The position numbers were made by a program, and so were the translations under genes. A stretch of DNA of 23,984 nucleotides, from the NCBI GenBank assembly GCA_000969725.1, contig JXSR01S067613.1, one strand, 5' to 3'. This DNA comes from Ophiothrix spiculata (lineage: Eukaryota; Echinodermata; Ophiuroidea; Amphilepidida; Ophiotrichidae). Below are positions 8,265 to 16,329 of this stretch, piece by piece (position 1 is the first letter of the stretch; the number at the start of each line of letters is the position of its first letter). A model generated the notes under the pieces. That model was given only the letters and a program-made list of their open reading frames with translations, was not told the DNA's origin and ran no database searches.

Positions 8265-8731
8265 TGTGGCGGAACCTCTCTTCACTTACGTGATCTTAAT
8301 GTGGTAGCGAGCAGCAAGGCTTACGACGGCGATGGCGGTGGGCGGTAGGTTGCCCGTACCCTTGGATCCGTTGGATTAATTAGCCGGAGTCGGACTTTAC
8401 TACTAGAGACGACAGCTGGAATAACTCACACTCGGACACAAAGATATAGAGTTCTCAACTTTATATGGGGCTAATCCAGGGTCGGATCCGGACTCTCGGA
8501 TTGCAGAGGCGGAGCTGGCGGAGCTGGCGGATCTGGAGTGTGCGTAGAGAGCGTCAATTTGTACTCGATCATTACTAGTACAGAAGATCATTGATGTGGG
8601 CCTTACACTTACTGGGTACAGAAGAGCATCGAGTGCTCGCAGCACTGCCTTAAATAATGCCAAAAGTGACGTCACTACCTTACACGTCAAAAAGGACGCC
8701 CTCAAGCACTAACCACTGAATTTCCGCCACA
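8265..8731 (-). repeat. 5' LTR (467 bp)
   Basis: Bounded by TGTGGCGGA on the left and TCCGCCACA on the right, a perfect 9-bp inverted repeat with TG...CA ends. Its first 140 bp match the left remnant. It contains three 9-bp direct repeats of CGGAGCTGG type at 8510-8536 (the third reads CGGATCTGG), a TGACGTCA palindrome and TATA-like sites. An open frame on its minus strand (8705-8403) has no similarity to a protein family and is regarded as incidental. Confidence 0.92.
8459..8674 (-). promoter_or_regulatory. Candidate LTR promoter: CRE palindrome and TATA-like boxes
   Basis: On the minus strand, TGACGTCA (8674-8667) is a perfect CRE/ATF-type site. TTATTTAA (8657-8650) follows closely, and a better TATA box, CATATAAAG (within 8467-8459), lies ~200 bp further downstream. 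The positions upstream of gag fit a U3 promoter. Which TATA-like site was used cannot be told from the sequence, and the copy is dead anyway. Confidence 0.4.
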
Positions 8732-8735
8732 ATAC
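8732..8735. repeat. Target-site duplication ATAC (right)
   Basis: Pairs with ATAC at 3815-3818 just outside the other end of the element. Confidence 0.8.
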
Positions 8736-9204
8736 AATCATACTTTCACCGAAAACATGTTTGTATTAATTATTTTGAAGTTAATTTCTTTACAGAATAC
8801 AATAAAAAAATATAATACATTTCAATAACTCAAATTAATTCGGCGGAACTCACAATTCGGATACGTATCTGAATTTAGATGCCCCGTATCAAAATTCTGA
8901 TACCCGTATCTGAATTTGGATTAAAAACAGCTGAAACGGTATATCAGCTGAAATGAATATTCAGCTTCATAACCCGTAATTGTTATGACATTATGATGAA
9001 AGCAAAGAAGTGAGCTATTTGTTGCCTTTATCAATGTAACTTTAATCAATTGTGGAACTGGCATTGTAAATATAATAATATGTACACAACGTGATTAAAA
9101 CATTTCAGTCCAGTTAATTGCATGGTTACAAATCAACACTGAGTTGGCAAAGACATTAAATTGTACATTTTTATAGGCATTGATAAGCACTTTCAAGTTT
9201 AATG
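8736..9204. other. AT-rich DNA with short GATAC/GTATC repeats
   Basis: No gene is seen. At 8860-8920 a motif of type GTATCTGAATTTRGAT occurs twice, with inverted partners such as ATCAAAATTCTGATAC, giving several small alternative hairpins. The rest is unremarkable. Confidence 0.5.
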
Positions 9205-9420
9205 TGTATAAATCCCATTGGAATGAAGGAAAAAGAGGTCTAATTGGTCATATCTGACTTATTGTTCAGCCGATTTCTATCATTTTTTTCTGCATTCGAA
9301 AGAAACTTCAATTTGCTTTACTAATAAACAACAAATTTATTATTTAGTGCGTTCATCAAGGTCAATGTCGTCTGTGATACGTGCACAATTTATTTGATTC
9401 ACGTAGTATAAACAATAATA
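9205..9420 (+). repeat. Dispersed repeat R-C, copy right of the retrotransposon
   Basis: Shares AAATCCCATTGGAATGAAGGA and GTCGTCTGTGATACGTGCACA with 3600-3790, in the same order and strand. It carries an extra ~80 bp between the blocks. Confidence 0.5.
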
Positions 9421-9920
9421 TTATAGCGAATACACATTACATACATGCACATTATATACAATTATTCAAAATATCAATCTAAAAACAATTATTGTTTTTT
9501 TCCCGATTCCGATATTATTTAGTATCATACACTCGTATTAAGGCCCTTCGGGTCTCGTATATACATATTAAACACATAAAAAATAAGATTACGGGCATTT
9601 TCTAAAAGCCAATGCTTTTTGCCTTTAGAAAATGCCTGAAAAACGATAATGCTCAGAGAAAAACAAACACAAAATAAAACACTTAAACAAGAGAAAGACA
9701 ATGCAAACAAAAAATTCCGAAAACCATTAACATTTGTATGTGTGTCCAAAATTTTAAATAAATAACCAGAGAGAAAATTTGCTTCTAAGGTGTTTCTAAC
9801 AGATTTTGATTGTTTGACCAAGGAATTTCCAAAAGTAGGATCTGCAATGTCTAACAGCTTGGTTTGAATTCGCTTTGTTTATGATATAATCATTGGAATT
9901 TCTTGTATTTATGGTTCTTT
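9421..9920. other. AT-rich DNA with one strong hairpin
   Basis: About 9592-9638 forms a hairpin: GCATTTTCTAAAAGCC pairs with GCCTTTAGAAAATGC with one bulged base and a loop of about ten bases. A 98-codon open frame on the minus strand (9821-9525) spans it and would encode a hydrophobic segment, but it is A/T-driven and matches nothing I know. Confidence 0.5.
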
Positions 9921-10074
9921 TCAAAAGTATCTCAAATTGGCAACAAAAGTGTCTAAAATTGAAAATCATCTCATGATGTATCCTATATTGCTTATTATTT
10001 CTTTGAGCAAAATGAGATACATTATGAGATGATTTCCAATTTGAGACACTTTTGCCAATTTGAGATGCTTTTGA
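9921..10074. mobile_element. 154-bp foldback (MITE-like) element
   Basis: The left arm starts TCAAAAGTATCTCAAATTGG; the right arm is its reverse complement, ending at TGAGATGCTTTTGA. The arms stay complementary, with few mismatches and one 3-base indel, for ~65 bp up to a ~16-base loop around 9994-10009. No coding capacity and no clear target duplication are seen. It fits a short non-autonomous inverted-repeat element, but a local inverted duplication is possible. Confidence 0.7.
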
Positions 10075-10149
10075 CTACTGGTGTAAAATGCTTGATAAAA
10101 TTAAAAACACCCAATTTCAATTTTTACCTTTGGCGCGTTGACAATATCT

Positions 10150-10220
10150 ACACATAATAAACTATCGACCAATATAGAATGGTTAAATAAGCCATCCTAT
10201 ACGTTTATTATGTATCATGC
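10150..10220 (+). repeat. Dispersed repeat R-B, 5' fragment
   Basis: AATATAGAATGGTTAAATAA followed by GCCATCCTATACGTTTATTA matches the start of the copies at 1669 and 17640. Similarity ends where the ACTAGT-rich patch begins. Confidence 0.55.
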
Positions 10221-10690
10221 TTGCTTGACTAGTTTATTCTAGTCGAGCAGATAGCCAAACTAGTCGAACAAGCTGAACTGGTTTCAAAAATCAGACAAAA
10301 CTAGTCAGGCATGATCGACGAGCTTAAAATTGGTGCTAAACTAGTTTTGCGACCATCTTGGAGAAAAGTACACGGATTGGAGGATTGATTAGTTAAAACT
10401 AGTCAAGCTACATTGCAATAACACGTCACGTCAAAGGTCATTCCTTTCACTTTGGTAAAGCTTGTTTTTGAATTATTACAATGGACACGTGTATAGAACT
10501 CGCCATGTCAGCTGTTACTGCACTGAGTGCTGAGTGAGGTCACTCGAGCGTCTACTTTAAACTAGTCGAGCTGGGTCGACGAGCAAGACCGACTTGGCAA
10601 ATGCTATAAGAGCGACTAGCCTAAAACTAGTCAATCTAGCTTGACTATAAGATCGTCAAGGTGGGCACCAGCTGGACAAGATTTTACCTA
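10221..10690. repeat. ACTAGT-rich irregular repeat patch
   Basis: ACTAGT occurs seven times (starting near 10228, 10259, 10300, 10340, 10398, 10560 and 10626), mostly extended as AAACTAGTC. It is mixed with TCGAGC and GTCGACGAGC words in both orientations. Spacing is irregular, so this is not a simple tandem array. The patch is less AT-rich than its surroundings. No open frame or RNA is recognised in it. Confidence 0.6.
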
Positions 10691-10784
10691 ATTGGGCCGT
10701 CAAGTTCAGGTTTTCTGGGTACCGAAATATTTTAAGCCGAAAAATCCCTTTAACTAAGTTTACCCCTTTTACCCGAAAATAATA

Positions 10785-10894
10785 TAGGTAGGGAGCTAGG
10801 TCCCAGGTAGGTAATTAGGGTAGGTAATACAAAGGGAGGTAGGTAGGTAGGTAAGTAGGTAAGTAGGTCGCAGGTATAGGTAAGTAGGGAAGGT
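10785..10894. repeat. GGTA-rich microsatellite, left block
   Basis: Imperfect (GGTA)n with GGTAAGTA and GGGAGGTA variants. It continues on the other side of a small inverted-repeat element (11026-11152), so one original array appears to have been interrupted. Confidence 0.85.
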
Positions 10895-11024
10895 ACACTC
10901 TTAAAAAAACAGGATCAAATTGATCCGATAAAGTACCAAATATGAGCTTACCCTTTTTTCCCGATCAATTTTGATCCAAGTTCTCCTCAAATTTGATCCT
11001 TTTCGGATCCAAAAAGAGCGTGTT
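10894..11024 (+). mobile_element. MITE copy A (ACACTCTT ends, ~130 bp)
   Basis: Starts ACACTCTTAAAAAAACAGGA and ends GGATCCAAAAAGAGCGTGT, giving degenerate terminal inverted repeats. It contains several GATCAAATTTGATCC-type palindromic words. It is the reverse complement of the element at 11157-11295 and sits within the GGTA-rich array. No coding capacity. Confidence 0.75.
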
Positions 11025-11025
11025 T

Positions 11026-11152
11026 GGTAGGTAGGTAGCTAGGTAGCTAGGTTACAGGTAGGTAAGCAGGGTAAGTAGTCTACAGGTAGGTTGGTAGGAA
11101 GGTAGGTAGGTAAGTAGGTAGATGGGTAGGTGGGTAGGAAGGCAGACATAAG
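11026..11152. repeat. GGTA-rich microsatellite, middle block
   Basis: Imperfect GGTA repeats between the two inverted MITE copies, with TAGC, GCAG and ATGG variants. A short CCTA-strand match (CTACCTTCCTACTTACCTAC) recurs at about 11586-11605 in the opposite orientation. Confidence 0.85.
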
Positions 11153-11156
11153 TTTG

Positions 11157-11295
11157 CACTCTTAAAAAGAAAGTTGTTTGATCCGAAAAGGATCAAATTT
11201 GAGGCGAATTTGGATCAAAATTGATCCGGAAAAGGGTAAGCTTATATTTGATACTTTATCGGATCAATTTGATCCTTTCTTTTTAAGAAGAGTGT
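11157..11295 (-). mobile_element. MITE copy B, inverted relative to copy A
   Basis: Begins CACTCTTAAAAAGAAAG and ends TTCTTTTTAAGAAGAGTGT. Its reverse complement follows copy A through GGATCAAATTGATCCGATAA and CTCAAATTTGATCCTTTTCG. Together, A and B make a ~130-bp-arm inverted repeat with a ~130-bp GGTA spacer, able to form a large cruciform. Confidence 0.75.
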
Positions 11296-11854
11296 GGTGA
11301 ACATTTACTATAAATAATCAAAGAGAGAAGCTTTTTAATTATATTACACGTACATAACATATCTTAAACGTATCAGTAGCCATACGTTCGTTTTAAGTTT
11401 AATATTCACAAGATAGAAGTTTTTTACAATTACGTCAAACATTGCATGTTTATCAGTCTTATATCGTCATTGATTTGTAAATGTGAAATCGGTTTTTGAT
11501 TTGTTTGCTTACAGTTTATTTACAATTTTCCTGTTGCTCATACTATAGTGACGTAGGCCCTACATGAAATAAAATATTAGGAAACCTACCTTCCTACTTA
11601 CCTACCTGTTAGGAAATTGTGCCATGCTATTATACTTTGTTCAACACCAAAAAGGCAGGCCTCATCACATCGTGAATTAATACAAATAAGCGCGTGCGTA
11701 GCTGGGCACAGCACAATTACAGGAGACGCAGCACACTTTGTAGGTGCGACTTGCGCGTCGGTATCTGCGGCGCACGTGTAACTAGGATTATGTGTACTTG
11801 TGAATGAAGAAAAGCCTCATAATCCCCGCCTATTTAGTGTTGATCAAAGTATAC
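11296..11854. other. Mostly AT-rich DNA with a small CpG-rich patch
   Basis: No gene recognised. About 11690-11785 is notably rich in CG dinucleotides (GCGCGTGCG, CGACTTGCGCGTCGG, GCGGCGCACGTG) compared with everything around it. No open frame or RNA fold is assigned to the patch. Confidence 0.45.
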
Positions 11855-12041
11855 CCTCGGCTAAGGTGGAAGGTTGTTGCAACCCAATCTGAGATTTTTC
11901 CCAGCTGCAAAAACAAACAAACAAACAAACAACAACAACTACAACAACAACGCAATTTCTTTTACATCCTCTGCGGTCATTTTGATGAAAAAATTAGGGG
12001 ATACCACTACATGTAAAGGTGGGGTTAGGGTATGCCGTCAA
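11855..12041 (+). repeat. G-rich dispersed repeat R-D, copy 1
   Basis: Starts ACCCTCGGCTAAGG, then GGTTGTTGCAACC (11872-11884, a palindromic word). It ends with ATGAAAAAATTAGGGGATAC and GGGTTAGGGTATGCCGTCAAA. The first block recurs directly at 19309-19380. The end block recurs inverted at 19741-19830 and in diverged direct form at 15755-15965. A CAAACAAACAAC tract lies in the middle. Confidence 0.65.
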
Positions 12042-12212
12042 AGTTATTTGAACGAGTTTCTTAGTCGTTTGAACAAGTCAATAAGTCATTTGAACAAGCT
12101 AATCAGTCATTTGAACAAGTTAGTTAGTCGTTTAAACGAAAAACTAAGTTGCTTGAACAAGTTTGAATTTCGTTTGAACAAGTCAGATATTAAGCCGTTT
12201 GAATCAAATCTT
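12042..12212 (+). repeat. 21-bp minisatellite (7-8 units) in an open frame
   Basis: Units of exactly 21 bp start at 12042, 12063, 12084, 12105, 12126, 12147 and 12168; a further diverged unit starts at 12192 after three extra bases. The consensus is close to AGTCRTTTGAACAAGYTAAT plus one base. The array lies inside an open frame (11874-12251, plus strand) and encodes a heptad of type SHLNKLI, with hydrophobic residues spaced 4-3 as in coiled coils. No family is recognised and the frame starts inside repeat R-D, so a real gene is doubtful. Confidence 0.75.
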
Positions 12213-12251
12213 GATTTTGTTACTGTTCTATATACGGAAATATTACTTTAA

Positions 12252-12654
12252 AAGCTTTAATTAGTATGTTGCTTTAAGAATATTAACTAAATCAATATAG
12301 GAACATACTTTGTTGTCGTCTGAACAATGTTCACATTGTCAGTCGAGTGTGAACAAGACTAATTACGGATGTCTTGGTGCATCGTGTTGGGGAATAAGTC
12401 GGTTACATTTGAACCCAGGCATACAGGATATCATGTGTGACATCGTTACCACTGATTAAAATTCCATCTCACGGTTGCCGTTACAGTGGTCTGATTACCA
12501 ACTTACCAAAAAGATTCTTACATACTATTAATAATGTGCAATTTGCATGTAAAATTGTCAATTGTGTGTAAAAAGTCAAATATTTACCAAATAATAATAA
12601 CCAAAATTAAGTTTAAGAAATGTAAGATTTGTGCAACGATGCCAATAATAATAC
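12252..12654. other. AT-rich DNA, nothing recognised
   Basis: Only short, weak inverted words, such as TACCACTG near 12448 and CAGTGGT near 12486, are seen. No gene or RNA. Confidence 0.5.
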
Positions 12655-12958
12655 CTTAGTTTTAGGGGAGACACGTAAACTAATCGGCAATGTGGTTCAG
12701 ATATCTCCACCAGTCGGAACAGTCTATTTCTCCACTAATCTTACACATATCGATACTTCGTCTTATCCAGGCATTTGGTTGTGTGCCTGTGTACTATATC
12801 TATGGTTTTAAAGCATCAAATTGAATATGTTCAAGCATGGAAAAAAGAGATCTCTTTTTTCCATGGTTCAAGCCAGATGCCCAAAATTTGACTTTACTGT
12901 CTTGTTCAGATAACGGCAAGCTGTTGCCAATTAGTTTACGTGTCTCCCCCTAAAAGCC
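12655..12958. mobile_element. ~300-bp TIR element with a nested perfect palindrome
   Basis: TTTTAGGGGAGACACGTAAA at 12659 onwards and TTTACGTGTCTCCCCCTAAAA ending at 12956 form a ~31-bp terminal inverted repeat with few mismatches. Inside, off centre, 12836-12865 is a perfect 30-bp palindrome with AGATCT at its middle. A 60-codon open frame inside it has no support. Terminal inverted repeats plus absence of coding capacity fit a MITE; no target duplication is evident. Confidence 0.75.
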
Positions 12959-13308
12959 AAAAATCGTCACAATGTCTATAATTTACTTTTTCAAAGTTTA
13001 CGGAAGTTAAATTGTGAATTCGTAATTTGTCAAATTTTGACCGATAAAAAGTCAAGCTCTTTAAATGTTATTTTAAGGAATGACTCTTGTCAAATGGAAG
13101 CGCCTCAAGCATTTTTTGACTGTCTATGCCAACTTCAAATAGGGAGATATCATTCATTAACGTCAGTCATTGCAACAAAATTAATTCAACATACTTATTT
13201 GGTTTTGCTTTGTTACAGATGTAAACTTGAAGATAACAGTAATGTCAAAAACATTTGTAAATATAAATTTTAATCCAACATTGTTGGCTCCATTATACAA
13301 TATCAATA
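12959..13308. other. AT-rich DNA, nothing recognised
   Basis: A 78-codon open frame (13037-13273, plus strand) shows no known domain and no supporting context. Confidence 0.45.
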
Positions 13309-13310
13309 TA

Positions 13311-13620
13311 TGTGACCGTTCATTTCAAACGAGCTGTAAATGTAGCAAAGTTTTAATTTGCCGAAATTGAATTTTTTACAGATACAAATTTTGTGCCTAC
13401 TTTAAATCACCGGCAAAGTTTCCTTTCAAGAAAATGGTCGGGAATATTTTGAGAACAATGAGAACGCGTTTATTTCAATTATACATTTTACTCCCTGGCA
13501 ACCTTTGACGGACTATTCTGAAAATCAAGTGGATTTCATTTATAAGGTGTCATTTCAATCCTTATAGCATGGTCTTTAAACATATTTCAAACACTTTTAA
13601 AATATCATTTTTTGAACCTG
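13311..13620 (+). mobile_element. TGTGAC-end MITE, truncated copy
   Basis: Begins TGTGACCGTTCATTTCAAAC after a TA dinucleotide. It shares with the reverse complement of 15183-15607 the blocks AATTTGCCGAAATTGA, GCAAAGTTTC, ATTTTACTCCCTGGCAACCT and AAGGTGTCATTTCAATCCTT. The far terminus TGTGAC is not found, so this copy seems to be missing its end; the right boundary is approximate. Confidence 0.65.
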
Positions 13621-15180
13621 AGATGCATGACGCTCGTGTTCAAAATTCAAATAGTTGAACACGTGTCAGGTGATAAACAGTGTAAAAAACGTCAACTATC
13701 TGCCATACTACAAATGTGTACGAAACATATGAGCAATGTAAATGTTTTCCTAAAATTTTGAGGTAGTAGGGGCTCTCTTATATTATAAACAGCATACAAT
13801 GACAAAGTATGGTGAGTGTCAAAATATGCCGTTGAGACTTTACAAAACACTAGCGTCTTCTGTTTGGCAAAATTTGCAGTGTACGGAAGAGATGGCTTGA
13901 ACATCACCGAACCTGACAAGCATAAAAATCAGCAATATCAGATTAAAGTTAAGGCACTTGAACATCGTCAAATTTCCGCATACATCAACGATATGAATTT
14001 GACTTAACTATTAAGCTTTATTACTTGAGATTCATCTTTAAATCAAGTCCCGCGTGAATAAGAGGTCAATTTTCCAATTTGACTTATACTAAAGATCCTC
14101 ATATTACAGCAAGGGCAATTATTAATAAATTGCCTTAAAATATATAACAAATTACCTAGGAAATTGTGGTTTGATAAAAATATAATGTTTTTTAAGCACT
14201 CCTCTTCCGCCTTTTAAAGTTAAATTAAGCAAAACCAATTAACACAGCACGTGTATTCGTATTCACTTTCAATCAGTGATACATCCTTTTTACTCCGTCA
14301 TACCATTTTAATTACTGATGTTTATCTAAGAAAAATGTGATGCATTTTTATAAACATTAAGGTAAAGTTAAGGTAAAAAGGACGGTTTGTAGGCAGAAAA
14401 GAAACACAAAGAATTTAGAATTCAAAAACATGAATTTAAAATTCATAGAAATGAATTTGGCTTACAATTGTCTTTTTAGAGCGAGTAATATGATCTTGTT
14501 TGTTTGTTTTGATTCTATGAAGGACTTTCTTTGATTCAAATACGTTTTCACAAGTTTTCATACACAAGTGGATCATGGCTAATGCCTTAAAACATCAGGT
14601 TTGGAATACCTTGGTGTTATCTTGTAATGATAGAAGGAACAGGTTCCGACAAGTGCAGTCGTTCGATGTTACGAGTCACATATAGTTAAACATCTACAAA
14701 ATGGCGGTACCTTTGAAGAGATAATGAAATGACACTAGTAACATCGTCAAGTTAACTTTACATAACAGTAACTTTTGAAAATAAGCTTCTTTTGCTTCTT
14801 AAAGTCAAGTAGTGACTTGTTACGGTGTCAAGATTAAGAGGAACAGATTTTTTTCATTTATGTCAGTTAATGCATCACAAATGTTTCTGAATAATTCATT
14901 TCATGAATTTACATTTCGGTGACTCAAAACATTTTATACATTCTGAAATGATATTTTTTTCACTGTTTCATTTTCCTCTGTTAAGCATTAAAGCTTGAAA
15001 GCACACTCATACAAATCAGCAATTTTATGTTTTGAAAATATTTATGTTTAGTTACAATTAATCTAATACCTGTCTGTCACTTCATTAATGTTGTTACACC
15101 TGCACTAGTTTTCAATTTAAGACTACGATGCTTATATTAATCCATACCTATATTATGGCTCTTTTCAAATTGATGTATTA
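13621..15180. other. AT-rich DNA without recognised genes
   Basis: About 1.5 kb. Open frames on either strand near 13692-14007 overlap each other and match nothing known. A 17-bp palindrome, ATGAATTTAAAATTCAT, lies at 14430-14446 beside related GAATTTAGAATTC words. No RNA gene or clear repeat was found. Confidence 0.45.
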
Positions 15181-15609
15181 TATGTGACCGTCCAGGTCAA
15201 AACAACAGTAAATGCCAGCTCTTGTCATTTTCATTTTTTTACTTATTTGCAAAGACCGTGATTTAAGGATTAAAATGACACCTTAATGAACTTCACACGA
15301 TTTCCAGAGGTCAAGTTATGGTCCGTTAAAGGTTGTCAGGGAGTAAAACGTATAACTGAGATAAATGCGTTCAAAGATTAGTAAGCCGTATATTTTCTGT
15401 TGATCGTCTTAAGAATATGCCAATTTATTTTTCCTCTTTTTATAATTTTCCTGAAATGAAACTTTGCTGGTATTTTGTAGTAAACACTAGGATTGTGAAT
15501 CTGTCAAAAAATCGATTTCGGCAAATTATGACCTTGACATGTATTTTCACCTGTAGCGCAAAATAAAGTTTCTGGCATTTACTGCTCATACGGGCTAGAA
15601 TGTCACATA
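15181..15609 (-). mobile_element. TGTGAC-end MITE, full copy (~429 bp)
   Basis: TATGTGACCGTC at the left and the reverse complement TATGTGACATTC at the right form the ends. The inverted similarity continues through GCAGTAAATGCCAG-type blocks on both sides. TA dinucleotides flank both TGTGAC ends, consistent with TA target choice. It is the opposite orientation of the copy at 13311. No transposase is encoded. Confidence 0.75.
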
Positions 15610-15754
15610 TTGTTGTGGTAGCGTACCATTAGCTTCTCAGAAACGTGTTATGGATTACACCCACGTATCTCTAGTATTTTTCCATTTTGCTCAATCAAAA
15701 AACTAAAATTCGTTCTGATTAACAAAATAATGCATACGTTTTTGCTGTTGGGTT

Positions 15755-15965
15755 TACCTCTGTCTACCGAGGAAAGGTTGTGATAACCCCTCAACTATTT
15801 CTTTCTTTCCTGTCGCATAAAAACGCTAAAACATCTGACAAAGGACATTTAAGTAAACTGTTATACACTATTTGTAGCCATTTTATGTCCACACTATGCC
15901 TACAAAGAGATGGGGTACCACCTTTTGTAATGGTAGGGTAGGCTGTCAAATTTGGTTAGGAGCTT
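15755..15965 (+). repeat. G-rich dispersed repeat R-D, copy 2
   Basis: GTTTACCTCTGTCTACCGAGG and GGTTGTGATAACCCC match the start of the family. GGGGTACCACCTTTTGTAATG and GGTAGGGTAGGCTGTCAAA match its end. The interior differs from other copies. Confidence 0.55.
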
Positions 15966-16058
15966 GAGTTTTACATGACCTTTAAATAAAACATCACATA
16001 ATTTTATTTGTATCGTATATAAATAGGGGATTTCCAATGAGTATTAACTTTGTAACGT

Positions 16059-16329
16059 ACACTCTAAAAATTATTTTATTTTTTGTTGAGTAAAAAGGTC
16101 ACAGCTCATTGTTGAGCAAAATCTTACTCAACATTGAGTGAAATCTTACTCGGTTAAGTCAATATTACTCAATGTTGAGCACATTTTACTCAACGTTGAG
16201 CAAAGTTTACCCAACGTTGAGTAAAGTTTATCCAACGTTGAGTAAAATTTTACTCAACAAAATGAGCTATGACCGTTGAGTAAGTTTTTACTCAACAAAA
16301 GTATTTAGTTAGATAATTTTAAGAGTGTA
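16059..16329. mobile_element. ~270-bp TIR element with internal ACTCAACGTTGAG array
   Basis: The ends are CACTCTAAAAATTAT and its near reverse complement ATAATTTTAAGAGTG, flanked by TA on both sides (16058-16059 and 16328-16329). The interior (~16083-16305) is filled with alternating GTTGAGYAAA and TTTACTCAAC words, so that almost any part can pair with another. The outer halves also match in inverted form (CAGCTCATTGTTGAG with CTCAACAAAATGAGCTATG). Its end sequence is similar to that of the MITE pair at 10894 and 11157. No coding capacity. Confidence 0.8.

Larger units (their letters stand above)
3819..8731 (-). mobile_element. Ty3/gypsy LTR retrotransposon, defective
   Basis: The element is 4913 bp and reads on the minus strand: full 5' LTR (8265-8731), tRNA primer-binding site, gag, aspartic protease, reverse transcriptase, RNase H, a tail region and a truncated 3' LTR (3819-3958). 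Outer ends are TGTGGCGGA and TCCGCCACA, with a 4-bp target duplication. The order protease, RT, RNase H is that of Metaviridae-like elements. No zinc-binding HHCC domain or DDE core of integrase is found, and the space after RNase H is too short for one. Several frameshifts, internal stops and deletions mean the copy cannot make its proteins. The first 140 bp of the two LTRs differ at about 7 sites (~95% identity), so the insertion is not very young. Confidence 0.93.

Noticed and set aside
8403..8705. 100-codon minus-strand open frame inside the 5' LTR
   Set aside because: It is contained in the LTR, has Ala/Ser repeats that come from the 9-bp tandem boxes, and resembles no protein.
9525..9821. 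98-codon minus-strand frame with a hydrophobic segment
   Set aside because: The hydrophobic run comes from A/T- and pyrimidine-rich DNA and the frame spans a hairpin repeat; no family match.
10221..10690. CRISPR-like or phage-like array from repeated ACTAGT words
   Set aside because: Spacing is irregular, words are short and palindromic, and the context is a eukaryotic genome.
13692..14007. Overlapping open frames on both strands as a small gene
   Set aside because: Neither has a domain, conserved motif or gene context, and both are AT-driven.
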